Assembly: GCA_021399435.1 (NCBI GenBank)
Contig: JAJTUP010000001.1
Span: forward strand, 4,030,001-4,094,000
Origin: Diaporthe sp. PMI_573
Taxonomy: Eukaryota; Ascomycota; Sordariomycetes; Diaporthales; Diaporthaceae
Direction of reading: 5' to 3'
DNA: 64,000 nucleotides
Positions 33,123 to 44,454 of the stretch are shown in pieces. A model generated the notes under the pieces. The model made no database searches. It was given only the letters and a program-made list of their open reading frames with translations, and had not been told where the DNA came from. Made by a program: the position numbers and the translations under genes. How positions within the stretch are numbered: the first letter of the stretch is position 1; each line of letters starts with the position of its first letter.

Positions 33123-33757
33123 TGGATCGGGAATCGATGGACCTAGAGCTGAACATGGACGAGCTCTCGACAGTGCCCCTCGATGGCGGCAACTCAAGAT
33201 CCTTGATGAAGCCCGGCTCCTCTTCGAATATGCCGACAGTGCCTCATATGCCAAATCCGGAAGAGCAGAGGCGTCTGATGCTGCAGTGTCTGCTCCTCGA
33301 GGCCGGCATTCTTTTCCACAGCGTCTTCATTGGGATGGCCATATCTGTCGCCACGGGCCCCCCATTCGTGGTGTTTCTTGTGGCCATTGCCTTCCATCAA
33401 ACATTCGAGGGCCTTGCGCTCGGCTCGAGGATAGCGGGCCTACACCTTCCCAAATTATCGTATAGACCCTGGCTCATGGTCCTCGCCTACGGCACGACAA
33501 CTCCAATCGGCCAGGCCATCGGACTTATCGTGCATAACTTCTACGACCCGATGAGCCAGACGGGCTTGCTCATGGTCGGCTTCATGAACGCCATCTCTAG
33601 CGGTCTGCTGCTTTTTGCGGGGCTGGTGCAGCTCCTGGCGGAGGACTTCTTGACAGATAAGAGCTACAAGACCCTGCATGGGCGTAGAAGAGTCAATGCC
33701 TTCGTGGCAGTGGTAGGAGGTGCTCTGCTGATGGCACTCGTTGGCGCATTTGCATGA
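32200..33757 (+). CDS. ZIP family zinc/iron transporter
   Basis: Three exons (32200-32227, 32342-32506, 32580-33757) give 456 residues. ZIP transporters carry Zn2+ or Fe2+ into the cytosol. The protein has TM segments before and after a long hydrophilic loop. FGTGVLIATAFVHLLPTAF is the TM2 signature, HSVFIGMAISVA and AFHQTFEGLALGSR are the TM4-TM5 metal-binding pair, and the last TMs follow. The loop holds a short His cluster (RHSHSHMWEGDE) and a run of ten Asp encoded by GAC repeats (about 33095-33120). The overall plan is of the plasma-membrane ZRT group. The 28-nt first exon was assigned by frame continuity; its ATG is the only one that gives a connected frame. Confidence 0.92.
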
Positions 33758-35456
33758 GCCTGGCCTAGGGTACTGGAGTTGGGGATCTCAAATGCCAAAT
33801 TATCTAAAGCATGCATGGGCGTTGGTGGTAAATCCGAATACAATACCTTCCATATAGAAATCATGCCTGAAGTCGTGTCTCATGGGCTGTTGTTTGTAAC
33901 GCTGTTGCTCAACGTGGATCATGACATCTCCTGGGATGACCCCCAGATACCGTCTCATGCGGTCAAGCCCTTGACAATGCATGGAACATTACACTGCGTA
34001 GGTCGTACGTAGCAATCTACCTGATTCAATCATAAGATCTTGGCCAAAGGATGTGTTCCATTATCCCAAGGAAATCGTATGGGATCGCGGGTCCTGCAAT
34101 GGCAGGAATGGCTATCGGCGTGGCATTCTTCGCCTTCTTTACTGGTTTGGGATCGTTCCATGTCTCCTAATCATTCCTTCTGCCATGCACAGCATGTGCA
34201 AGTCTCTAGTCGTCATCCGGCGATGCAATCAGTTTACCTCGAATCATTCCGTCGACTCAAAAAGCTGGAGGGACAGCCTTCCTGTCTCAAACTTCTTCGA
34301 GTACTTGCTTCTCTGGCTGTCGAAGAGAGCAGCATGGAAAGAAGATGATTGTGCGTTGATCTCCGTACGAGTGGCGTGTGGCCCTCTTGTGCAATGAATG
34401 TATCTGAGTCCAAGTTCGTGCAATGTCGATCTTTGCTCAAATGTCTGCTACGCGGCCACATTATCTATGTACATGAGTATTGAACCACCTGGGCAGTGCT
34501 CACTGCCCAACCTCCTGTGGAATAAATTGCATAGGCACAGCAGGAGGTTATCTCATGGTAGGTATCTTGTAGGCGGGTATCCCATGGGAGGGTATCCCAC
34601 GGGAGGGTATCCTACAGCAGGGTATCCGTGGGATATGATAACATGTAGGAAAGCTTATCTAGGAAATCCTCATGTGGGAAAGCCCTCTCAAGAAAATAAC
34701 CCGATGGAAATCAGGCAAGCCACGGGGCTCTACAATAGCATTTTTAAAGTTCTCAAGAATGTAACTATGCTACTGTAATACTGTGTGTGTTGACCAGAGA
34801 TGTTGCAGTCTGGCCAAAGGCATGCTAGGGCCGTATCAATGAAACCCGGGCCAGGTACCTAGGTAGGCAGTTCAAGGATGTGTCAAAGGCATATGGTCAG
34901 AGACCCAATTCAGGGGCAGTCGAGTTTCTTCATCTTTGTTGGCCAGTGTTGAAGTAAATATGATGCCGGCATTAAGAGCCTCGCAGTGCAGGCCATTTCG
35001 GAGCTGTACACATCATTTTGTCATGCTGGTTTAAGGGCATGGGCTGGTTTGAAACTTCCGGATCAAGAAAAGGGGCAACCACTGCGACCCAACTACGCCA
35101 CACATATGCACATCATTCATCAGCACACATGGTCTGTAAACATATTTTCATGTTGGGACATGAATGAGAGATTGATTCAAATCAATCAAAGGGAAACCAA
35201 AGTCCTCCAGCCAGAGGGGAAGGTGTTGTATATAACACAGGTGAGCAGAACTTAATCACCCATAGTTTGTGCTCAAATTTGCCAGACCAAAAGTTGAGTT
35301 AAGGAGTTATTAAATGGCACATATCAAGCAGGACCAATCCTGACCAGAATAAGTCCTGTCTCAAAGTGTGAAAACTGGAGTAGGGAGGAGCAAAAGTGTG
35401 AATGTGTGGTGGTGTGGTAAAATGAATATCAACCACCACACATCAACAAAAACAAA
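33758..35456. other. intergenic with a minisatellite
   Basis: No gene recognised. A degenerate minisatellite is listed separately. A 10-bp perfect hairpin (TGTGTGGTGG at 35403-35412 with CCACCACACA at 35433-35442) lies downstream of the tRNA-Val. Confidence 0.45.
34546..34634 (+). repeat. degenerate 15-bp minisatellite with TCCCATGGGA core
   Basis: About six imperfect units of the form GGTATCCCATGGGAG. The core is palindromic. The same core forms a second array at 38138-38182. Confidence 0.8.
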
Positions 35457-35563
35457 TGATCTGGCCCGGGCTTGAACCGGGGACCTTCAGTGCTCCCATA
35501 AATCACTTTTTAAGGTGATTTTAATGTTAGACTGACGTGATAAACCAACTACACCACCGGACC
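35457..35563 (-). tRNA. tRNA-Val(AAC) with a 32-nt intron
   Basis: On the minus strand the 5' end GGTCCGG starts at 35563, the anticodon stem is TCAGT/ACTGA, and the anticodon AAC is at 35528-35526. The T arm is CCCGG TTCAAGC CCGGG. An intron of about 32 nt (35524-35493) follows position 37 and can fold a short AAATCAC/GTGATTT hairpin. A T5 run (35452-35448) just past the 3' end would stop Pol III. The acceptor stem has one C-A mismatch and one G-U pair, and the D loop seems one base longer than usual, so mild decay is possible. Confidence 0.82.
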
Positions 35564-36678
35564 ATGTTGTTGAGGTGCTTTGGAATGCATAGACTATGTT
35601 GGAAGTTGGTGTGAAAATCTTTTCATGCAGACAAGTGGGGCCTTGGCTACTAGGGCAACTAGGATGGGCCTAGCGTGTGCCCCACTTCCCCACTCACATT
35701 AAACGGGAGTGACCACCAACCTGAGGCGAGGGATTGATTTGAACTCTGAGAGGCATAACTACGGCTGGATGACAAGCTACGGATATGTCACTCTGCTTAG
35801 AGATCCTGTATGTTTTGGGATACCTCTGCGGGCCTGAACTGGCAGTATGGTACATCAGTCCCCTCGTCCAACACGACCCAGTCATCCATAGCCGGATGGG
35901 ACTGGCGAGATGTGTCCCGAGGTCTGAATTCTTATACCGGTACCACACCACATACCCCACGATATCCCCAGCATCTTGCTGCTCATGCGCCAAGACGGTG
36001 TACCCGTGGGCGCGTCTGCTATGATCCCAATAGCGCATCTCAGGCGTTTGGTCCTCGCGCCCAAAAAAAAATACACTCGCTCCCAGCCGCTGTCTATTTG
36101 GGGAAGCCTGGCCCTGAGACGACTAGAACTTGGCGTTCGGTTGACTGCACATCCAGACTGGTCTACATGCTTACTATTACTAGATCGTCCGATATGCTTG
36201 TCCCGCATGTCAGCTTTATGTTGATTAAAGTTATTTTCAACCCAAACACTGGGGTCTTGTCCTTCCACCTACATCGCACAACCACTTAATCTCTAGATGT
36301 CGCTTAAACCTTGAACTTCGGGATGGACGGAAATGGAAGTCTAGGCCTTCAAATATGTCGCGCAGAATACCTCTTAGTCGCAGGATTCACAGGTCTAGCC
36401 TACCGATTGATTAACTTTCCCCTAAACAGCGCCTTCGTCTGATGTTTCGGCCCTGTCGGCGAAACCCATGACCTGAATCTTCTACGTCTCTATCACGTCG
36501 GGACGAAGTCGATTGATGCATCTCACTGACGACGACTGCCATTTGTTTGAAACTGCACCATATGTTTTCATTACTATTTTGAGTGTTCTAGATAGCTCGC
36601 CTTGTTCATACTGAGGGTCGCAAAGACGTAGCAGTCGCTCGTAGTACCGGTATACGATCCTCACGTTGGTCTGAATTT
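35564..36678. other. no recognised gene
   Basis: Overlapping open frames on both strands at about 35700-36290 lack convincing features. A minus-strand frame has a faint acetyltransferase-like look but was not accepted. Confidence 0.4.
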
Positions 36679-36686
36679 TATATAAG
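36679..36686 (+). promoter_or_regulatory. TATA box of the secreted repeat protein gene
   Basis: TATATAAG about 195 bp upstream of the ATG at 36882, in a region otherwise mixed in composition. Distance fits a long 5' leader. Confidence 0.5.
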
Positions 36687-36881
36687 AGCACAGGTGACCC
36701 CGTCTACGCTGGAAGACCTTTACAACACATCACCGTCATACAAACACACAAATCTCCCCAACCCAACAAGATCATTCCAATCAAATTATACTACCATCCA
36801 GCCAACACCCTCTCCAGGGACAACTGCTTCCTTATTATTAACCACCACAACCTCGGAAGGCCAACACAAATCTCAGAAACC

Positions 36882-37692
36882 ATGCAATACTCAAAGAAAG
36901 CAATTCTTGCCCTGGTGGTACTCAGCCCAGCATTCACTTCATCGCTCGCTCTACCACGTGTCGCCGTCAGGGATAGCAATGCAGTCACAGTGCAAGATGC
37001 TCCTCTCGTCTCACGTCACCTGCCTGGAGCCATGCCTGTCAAGCTTAGGAGCCGCCACGGAGGTGGGGGGGCGACTGGTGAGAGCGAAGAGACCGGCGGC
37101 TTGAGTGGTACAGGAGGTCAGTGTTCCGACCCCAGTGGCAACCCTAGAAAACTAACACATGCTGACTTGAATCTGATGCGCAGGCGGCTCATCTACGGGG
37201 GAGACCGGAACCGGGGAAACCGGCACTGGAGAAGAAGAGACTGGGACGGGAGAGACTGGGACGGGAGAGACTGGGACGGGAGAGACTGGGACGGGAGAGA
37301 CTGGGACGGGAGAGACTGGGACGGGAGAGGAAGAATCTGGTACTGGAGAATCTGGTACTGGAGAGGCTGGCACCGGAGAGACTGGGACCGGAGAGACTGG
37401 GACCGGAGAGGAAGAATCTGGTGCTGGTGAGACCGGCTCCGGAGAAATAGGCACTGGAGAAGAATCTGGGAGCGGAGAGACTGGTAGCGGGGAGGAATCT
37501 GGTACTGGAGAATCCGGTGCCGGAGGGTCTGGCGGTACTGGTGAGGGATCGGGTACTGGGGAAGAGTCTGGTACTGGAGATTCAGGTACCGGTTCGGAAA
37601 CGGGATCTAGTACAGGATGCTCGGAAGGGGCATCACCATCAGGCCTACCGGGTACTGAGGGTGGCCAGGGTGGTGACGACGAGTCTACTTAG
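36882..37692 (+). CDS. secreted Gly/Thr/Glu/Ser-rich repeat protein
   Basis: Two exons (36882-37116 and 37184-37692) give 247 residues. The N-terminal signal peptide has a basic start and a hydrophobic core (KKAILALVVLSPAFTSSLAL). A short unique region follows, containing a possible dibasic-type site. The rest is a pentapeptide repeat of the type GETGT/GESGT, very acidic and low in complexity, with a single Cys near the C-terminus (STGCSEG). Six perfect 15-bp copies lie at 37237-37326. The intron (GTCAGT...CTAAC...CAG) keeps the frame. It is probably exported to the wall or medium; function unknown. Confidence 0.85.
37237..37326 (+). repeat. six perfect 15-bp tandem units within the secreted protein gene
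   Basis: Unit GAGACTGGGACGGGA repeated six times without change, flanked by diverged units to about 37600. Each unit encodes five residues, so copy-number change keeps the frame. Confidence 0.92.
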
Positions 37693-39731
37693 TCTGGCAT
37701 ACTATTGGACTTTGATGCAAGCTTCTATTCTCAATTGTATTTGATGTGCGTATTTGTACAGAGCTGGACCTCTTGCAAGTTAGCCACGCCATTGCAAAAT
37801 CCACCTGCCAATTGAGACATTTCGAAGCAGTGTCTCAGAAAGCTCATGATGTATGCAGCCTAGAAGGCTTCGCAAATTTGCGACACACAGATGATACATA
37901 CAAATTCCTTACAGCTTCACAAAACAGGCATCCGAAAACTCCAAGTTGAGTTGCATAAGTCTTCCGAATATCCATCCCGTCTATGCGCTTGTACTTAGGG
38001 ATAGTCTCTTCACATACATTATTACAAGAACACCACCACATCTTCAAAAATCGTAACACGTCGTCGGGGAGCCCCTGTGGCTTAATAACCCTCTACCTGG
38101 CTACCTATATATCCCGCAGGAGATTATTCTCAAGGAGGTTATCCCATGGGACGTTATCCCATGGGACGTTATCCCATGGGACGTTGGTGTGGGTCTATAG
38201 GCGGTTCATGCATAGGAGGTTGAGCAGTGACAAATACCGAGGTGGTTCATTTGGTAGGTATTTATGCTGTGGCCGTGTAGCGGACTACCGATCAAAGCTC
38301 GTCAAACTAGAGCCGACTACTGATTTCTTTCTGAAGTATCGGGTTGCCACCATTGTTGCCCCATTCGTACCGTAGTAATTTGGTTTCTGAATCAGCAGTA
38401 CTATGCTCGTTTTGTCCAATACAGTCAATATTCCGCTTCTCCGTGGAGGAATCACGAGAATGGTGTGAAGCTCCTGTGTATACCTGCAGGAGGATTCTAT
38501 GTTGTGGATCCACACGACCCTAGAACGGGAAGAAATTTCCGAGGATACCGTGGGAAGAGATGGACCTGCCGAATTAAAGGGTGGGGAAGTCTCGGATCAC
38601 AAGGAGCATTGCATCGAGAATAATGGGACAGGTGGGACTTTCTTATCCTGTGCTTCATCACAAGATTGAGTAGGATCCCAGGATTGCCAACTCGCCATTG
38701 GGTGTGGATTCTTCTCGCTTTCTTCCGCATCTGTTGTCTGTGACTCTGTGGACTCATTGCGCTGCAGGCAAGAATTCAACCTGTGAAGAAAAATGGGGAA
38801 CGGGTTCGGCGCGGACAAGAAGATTGCTGATAGTATCTCCATCTAGACTGCGTATGGTAGTCGCAGGTATCTAGTGAACATCAATTCGCGGTTTTGGAAC
38901 GATTCACACATTGAATCTCACTATCGCAATACGAGCAAGCTCGGCCGAGGCAGTCGCCACGCACCTATGCACTCAAAATCACGCCTCCAGCCCTATTCAC
39001 AACGTTGTTGAATTAACGAATCCAGACCAACACGTGGACGCCACGAGAGCGCTCGCCATGTAAATTGTAATTGCCACCTTCCCTTTTCGTCATCACCACC
39101 CATCGGCCGCTGTTCCTTGGGGGCGTCGAGTCATTTCCGGTCACACTTGAACCTAAACCGTCGCTCGAATCATTGCTGTCATGTCCAGATTCATCTGTCG
39201 CACGTGGCCGTGGCGTCGAGCCCGTTCCCAATGTCTGGGAAGCTGAGAGACATTGCGGTACACTAACAAGACACATTCTTGCACGAGTCGGTGTGCGCCA
39301 CGGCCAGACCATGTGTTGTAGATGAGCTCTGTAGATGCAGGCGGATGTGTTGTGTGCAAATTGTGACTTGCAAGGGCTCTGTAAAACACTCGCTCTTGAA
39401 AGTATGCACGCCCGCCTACTCCAGACCTGTAGATGTCAAGCTCCATTGGACCGAAACACCGCGCCGCGAGCGCCAGATACGAATGAAGATACACTTGTCG
39501 CAGGACGGGAAGCAACCCGGTTGCGTGAGGTGGGCGGCGAGTCCCGAGCGCTCGGCACCGGAGAGTCCCAGGCAACACAGACCCCCTAAGCCCACTGTTG
39601 TGCAACATTCCGAGATGAATATTTCATACGAGCCTCGGGCTACCCCAAAACATGTCATTGTGCCTCGACCCGACTGCATGAGGAGGGTTGCACCTGACAT
39701 CAACATAGGTACTGTGCAGTCTGATTGCGTA
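37693..39731. other. no recognised gene
   Basis: Open frames on opposite strands overlap at 39070-39800 and cannot all be real; none shows a family signature. A palindromic minisatellite is at 38138-38182. Confidence 0.45.
38138..38182 (+). repeat. 15-bp minisatellite, three perfect units
   Basis: Three exact copies of GTTATCCCATGGGAC containing the palindrome TCCCATGGGA, preceded by a diverged unit. It shares its core with the array at 34546-34634. Confidence 0.9.
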
Positions 39732-40007
39732 CTATGTCTGTCGGATGAAGCCGAGCCTGCACTCCTGATCGTGTCGGCCCTTATTAGACCCTTCTAATAG
39801 AATTACGGTCTTCCAGATGACCACACTTTCGGCTTGCTTCCTGTTGTGACTCTTTTCTTTCCCCCTTTGCTTCCTTTCAACCTGCAAGACCTGGTCCTGG
39901 TTCAGTGAAAGTTCAATCGTCACATGTCGACTCACCGCGTCGACGTGTCTTGTGGCGAGCGCGGCTGTGGCGCCACTTGCCAGCAGAACCAGTGCTGCGC
40001 CCAGCAT
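39732..40007 (-). CDS. possible small secreted protein
   Basis: From ATG 40007 the frame starts MLGAALVLLASGATAALA, a good signal peptide. A possible intron of 54 nt (about 39935-39882, GTGAGT...GCAG) keeps the frame, so the protein would have 91 residues unspliced or 73 spliced. The remainder is basic and has no recognised domain. Longer frames on this strand downstream (39153-39706) might belong to the same gene, but no clear splice join was found. Confidence 0.35.
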   Translation of the reverse strand: MLGAALVLLASGATAALATRHVDAVSRHVTIELSLNQDQVLQVERKQRGKEKSHNRKQAESVVIWKTVILLEGSNKGRHDQECRLGFIRQT

Positions 40008-40963
40008 CTAAAATAAATCCCGGTGACGCGCTGACGCGGTACTTAGGAGTTGCTGGGGTGGGTTACTTGATGGCTGTACGACAGCAGGATAGTGGCAACG
40101 CACGGGAGAGGGAGACCCCTGCTTTCATCACTCCACTAGGAAAATCCTCCGATTCTCTCTCTCCCGTGAGAGGCAGCCGCCGCCAAACAGCGCTGCAAGG
40201 GCCCGTCAAGCTTCCCGGACCCTGGCAGGGCCCCGGCGCGCATTGCTTTGCCAGTGGCGCAGAAGTGGATGTCAGAGTCTGTTTCCCGGGGCTGCATCCC
40301 TTTCCCATTCGCCGCCCAGACTAGGACAGGCCCGTAAATCCTCAATATTTCTGGGCCACTCACAGCCCGAGGCCGCCATCACAGCTCGCAATAGGCTGGA
40401 ACCCCGATCCGGACAGGGACCAATCGAGCCTCTGGCCTTGGACGTCGTTGTGATCACTTCACCCCGTCCAGCGGGTAACCAGGGGACGCCGCTCGTAGTG
40501 TCTTCCAACGCCCTCCTGGTGCCTCTCCCATTTGTCTACATCTTGCGCAGATATGTGGAGATCACCAAATCCGGCCATGTCCATCATGGATTGGACCCCC
40601 GGCATCCGTCCTCATTCTCGAGGTCCAGCCAGCCGAGCCTGGTCCCTGGGCTCCGCTCCTGAATGTGGGCTCGGCCGGGGCTCGCGGTGCAACTTACTGC
40701 ATATTCACTGCCCGTCCGCTGCTTCTTTTGTGACCCTCGGCCCGTCTTGAAGCCCCCTTCGCGCTCACCTCTCCAACTTGCTTTCTTCCTTCCCTCTGGT
40801 AGCCTTCGTGCGCTCAAGACAACTCTTCGTGTACGTCACGAAATGATGCGCCAATGAGATCCAAACCACTCCCGACGTGAGGAAACCGACCCTGGGTATT
40901 GTACATACGCAGCGGCAGGAGGGTCATCTCAACCAGAGCACAAGAGCAAGCCCAGACGGAAAG
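40008..40963. other. spacer and upstream region of the 7TM gene
   Basis: No recognised coding feature. Open frames on both strands overlap. GC-rich toward the 7TM gene. Confidence 0.4.
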
Positions 40964-43207
40964 ATGTGGGACTATGGTGACGACAACCGGGGGCCTGAAA
41001 TGGCGGCCGTGGCCATCGTCATGACATCCCTGAGTGTCATCGCAGTTGCGTTGCGATGCTATACAATGATCACAATACTCAAACGGTTCTTGATCGAGGA
41101 CTGGCTAGCTGTTCTCACATGTGTGGGTACTCAGTAATCTCCGTCGCCTCTGAAATCCGTACTGACATTGCAGCTCGATAACAGCTCCTTCAGTGCGCCT
41201 TCTGCACTTTTGTGATCCTTGGTGTCTCCCATGGTCTCGGAGCGCACGTTGAGCATGTCCCGGAGGATCAACGGCCTAAGGCTCTCGTCTTCAAGTGGGC
41301 AGGCCAGATTGCTTACATTGTTGTGTCGACTATGGTCAAGTTTGTTGTCGGCATTTTCCTGCTCCGCCTGTGCGTCAACAACGGGTGGCAACGCATTACC
41401 ATTTGGGTTCTGCTGGTTCTCGTCGGGCTCTTCAACATCTTCTACGTTTTTGTCGCGGTATTCCAGTGCCAGCCTGTGCCGTTCTATTGGTGGCGATATG
41501 CCGAAGATGCGCCCATCACTGGCACCTGCAACGGCCGTACCATGGCCACGATCCCAACGTACATAGCTGTGCTCTTGGGCATAGCAGGAGACTTGATCCT
41601 TGCGCTACTACCGATAACTCTCATCAAGCATGCGAAGCTGGACAAGAAGACTAAAATCTCTGTGATTTGCGTCCTCTCACTTGGTTCACTGTATGTCACA
41701 CCCCCTTCTCGTGTGGGCGTAGCCCTACTCACTCCTGCTCGACTCAATGTTGTCTTCTGCTGCCTGGACACTTCCCAACTAACACCGGGATAATCACAGA
41801 GCTTCGGTGGCTACTATTGCACGCATTCCATATGCCCAGCAACTTCTCTCTAACCCGGACTACCTGTACAACTTTAGCGACTTGGCCATCTGGAGCATCG
41901 TCGAATGCGGCATTGCAATTACAGCTTCGTCACTCGCTACACTGCGTCCGCTCTTCGTCAAAATGAAGCTTCTCGCGACAAATCATTTCACCAGCCGCTT
42001 CACCTCCTCTAATGGTGGTCTTCCCATGTTCACAAACAAGACTAATACCTTCGTATCAGCATCTCAGATGCAAAATCAGGACGTACACCGGTATCCTTCG
42101 GTGACAGAAACTACGGCGACGAAGAAGGGAGCCGGCCTACTGAAGAGCGCATCTGAGTCGAAGGACGGCATCCAAGTCAAGAAAGAGTTTGAGATGTCCG
42201 TCATCACGCACTCGTCCAAGGATAGCATCGATCAGCTTGAGAACGAAGTGGACGAGGTGATAAGTCCGGGCACCGTGAAGAGCGGCAGTACCCACAGCAG
42301 GGGCCAGAGCTTCCATCAAAGCCTGCGCTTAAACCCCAGTCCCAGATTGAGCCCGGCTCCTTCTCGACCAACACTTCAAGAGGCGCCCATTTTGATGCCG
42401 TTGGCTGCGATCACAAGTCCAGCAGGACCACCCACAACACATGCCACGAACGGATATTCTATTTATACCGACTGGCAACCAAGTGCATCTCCACAGAGCT
42501 CACGCTCTGCCCCGGCTGCCAGGAAGGGCAGTTTCGGCCAGGTCGCGACCCCTTTCGGAAGTGTTTCCGTGGACCATACCGACATGGAGTTGCGCTCGCC
42601 CCCGCCTATCTTCACCGAGGTGCCTCGTCATAGCCACCAGTCAACCAACTCCCAAGACAGTTTCCGATCATCCAGAACACCGAGATCGACCACCGCGAGC
42701 TTCCATCTCCCAACAAGAATGCATCACTACAGCATGGCTTCCTCTACCTCAGGCCACAGCAGGTCAAGCACGTCCACCAAGGCCAACTCTCGTGGGACGT
42801 TTGGTGCAGACGGCCTGCCACAACCGTCGCGCATGAGAGAATCCGGCTATGGCGAATATGCTCCGGATATCACCAGTAATCCATCAAGCCTTCCGGGGAG
42901 CCCCGAGGTCCACTCGGCGAGTCGGTCAATTAACCACTCACCTATTACACACCTACCAAACTCGAACGCGAACATGAGGTTCCCCTTTGAGAAACCCAAT
43001 CCTAACCCTGAGTTGAAGAAGACCAAAAAGCGAAGAACACGAGTGAGCGCCTTCCTGGCGGACAACTCGTCGGTGTCTAGTGGGGAGACCGGGGACTGTA
43101 GTGACGAAGAGCTCACCAGGCCGCAGTGGGCGGGGCAGGGTCGCGAGGCACCGCCGAGCCCGTTGACGAGCCATCCACCTTTGTCCCCAAGGGAGAATTG
43201 GGTATAA
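40964..43207 (+). CDS. Pth11-type 7TM protein (fungal rhodopsin-domain) with long tail
   Basis: Three exons (40964-41122, 41185-41690, 41800-43207) give 690 residues. Seven hydrophobic segments are visible in the first 270 residues. The characteristic IEDWLAVL motif precedes TM2, and the last helix reads DLAIWSIVECGIAITASSLA followed by LRPLF. This is the fungal rhodopsin-domain family, whose members include candidate surface sensors such as Pth11. There is no CFEM domain. The cytoplasmic tail of about 420 residues is rich in Ser, Pro and Thr, with a basic KKTKKRRTR patch (about 630) and likely phosphorylation sites. Both introns were set by frame and splice signals; an alternative upstream start is possible. 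Confidence 0.85.
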
Positions 43208-44037
43208 CGTGTGAGCTTCATGAGGGAATAAGCCGGAATGACCCACTGCCATCCCAAATCAAAACCCTTACACCAGACTTTTGTTGGCGCAAGCCCTCTC
43301 TATATGCACCCAGAACTCTTTCATCTCCACATTACAGCCATACACTTTTAATTCACATTGTATATCTAGAAATCAAACGTTGGTGTGGATGGTGGAGCGA
43401 GCCTTTTGAATGGCTTGAAGGCGCAAGTCGGTAGCACACTGCGTCGTTTCCAAGCGTGGCTCCAATATGCAGGGCATGAGTCGTCATTACTTTGTTAGCG
43501 AATATATATACCCCATAGAGAAATTAAAAGAAGCTTTCGGACCGGACAATGAGGTATACGTGTGTGTGAACGCGGGATGCGAGATGCATGCCCAAATGAA
43601 GCCCCTTTCTCGCTTCGTGTATCTTGCATACTTCAGAGATGGATACATATAGGCAAGTTACCCCCAATGTTATTAACGGAGCAAAAGTAGCCAGGTCATA
43701 GAATTGAATGGTAAAGGGACGTGCAAATGGTCTTCTTGAAACCTCCCAGAATGAGTCGCGAAGTCATTTGGTGTTCCCTGGTCTTGTAGGTGAATTGCGG
43801 ACATATTTACCGTTTTTGCTCAACATTCCACGATTCACACGATCCATTGGCATTTTATTCTCCCCTTGAGTACTTGTCAATCATGACCTGTAAAGTCCAA
43901 AGTCTCATATGATTGAGGTAATTCGAAAACATATCGGCGGACGACAAAGGCATATCCTGCCATGATGCGATGGCCCAATCTCAGCATCAACGCTCTCAAT
44001 TGTGGGAATCACCAGTTGACGTATTGCAGAGCAAGGG
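43208..44037. other. no recognised gene
   Basis: Short open frames only. Ends at the second copy of the 286-bp-type element. Confidence 0.45.
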
Positions 44038-44190
44038 TGGTTTCGTTTTTTAATCCGTGTACGTATGCTTCTTAAGCAGTATGTAGGCGGTCCCTTCATA
44101 CAGTGGTAAGTGCTTAAACACCCAGCGTTTAAAAAAAAAAAAAAAAAAAAAAAAGCCAATAACAGTGGGTTTAGAATACGATTGTGGCGC
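44038..44190 (-). mobile_element. 286-bp-type element, copy 2 (partial, inverted)
   Basis: Its reverse complement aligns with the right half of copy 1 (about 4100-4229). Shared blocks include CACTGTTATTGGC, the homopolymer, CACTGTATGAAGGGACCG, and GGATTAA followed by AACGAAACCA. A 23-bp A run (44130-44153) stands where copy 1 has a T run on the other strand. Similarity fades beyond about 44190 and no target duplication was found, so this copy may be truncated or old. Confidence 0.7.
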
Positions 44191-44308
44191 GTAGCCCGAT
44201 AATTTATTAAGCAGCCTATTTATTAAGTGGCTACGAGGCTATGGTCTATTAGATTGAGAATTCGCCGCATGTCGTGATCTCTGAGCGTTCTGCTACAATT
44301 CCACGACA

Positions 44309-44316
44309 TATATAAG
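44309..44316 (+). promoter_or_regulatory. TATA box of the 71-residue secreted protein gene
   Basis: TATATAAG about 140 bp upstream of the ATG at 44455, followed by a CT-rich leader. Confidence 0.6.
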
Positions 44317-44454
44317 CCCGGCTGCTGCCCAGCCTTTCCAATCGATTGCACGACAAATCCATATCCAATTCTATTCTCACACTCTCCAACCCTTTCCAAG
44401 CAGCCCCACGCGCCTCAAACATCGTCACCTGGCCCTTGAAAGAACAGTGTTAAG

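Noticed and set aside
30000..33800. A biosynthetic gene cluster around the trans-ER-like gene
   Set aside because: No synthase, tailoring enzyme or pathway regulator lies next to it; the P450 is 26 kb away.
35694..36038. Faint acetyltransferase-like pattern (DIVGYVVWYRYKNS) on the minus strand
   Set aside because: Only one short segment fits; the rest does not follow the fold, and there is no supporting exon structure.
37152..37454. Proline-rich open frame on the minus strand
   Set aside because: It is the antisense shadow of the 15-bp repeat in the secreted protein gene. The plus strand has a signal peptide and an intron.
37190..37600. Possible CRISPR-like array
   Set aside because: Direct repeats have no spacers, are protein-coding, and the organism is a fungus.
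39153..39797. Overlapping frames of 151 and 172 codons on opposite strands
   Set aside because: Neither has a recognisable feature or good start, and both cannot be real.
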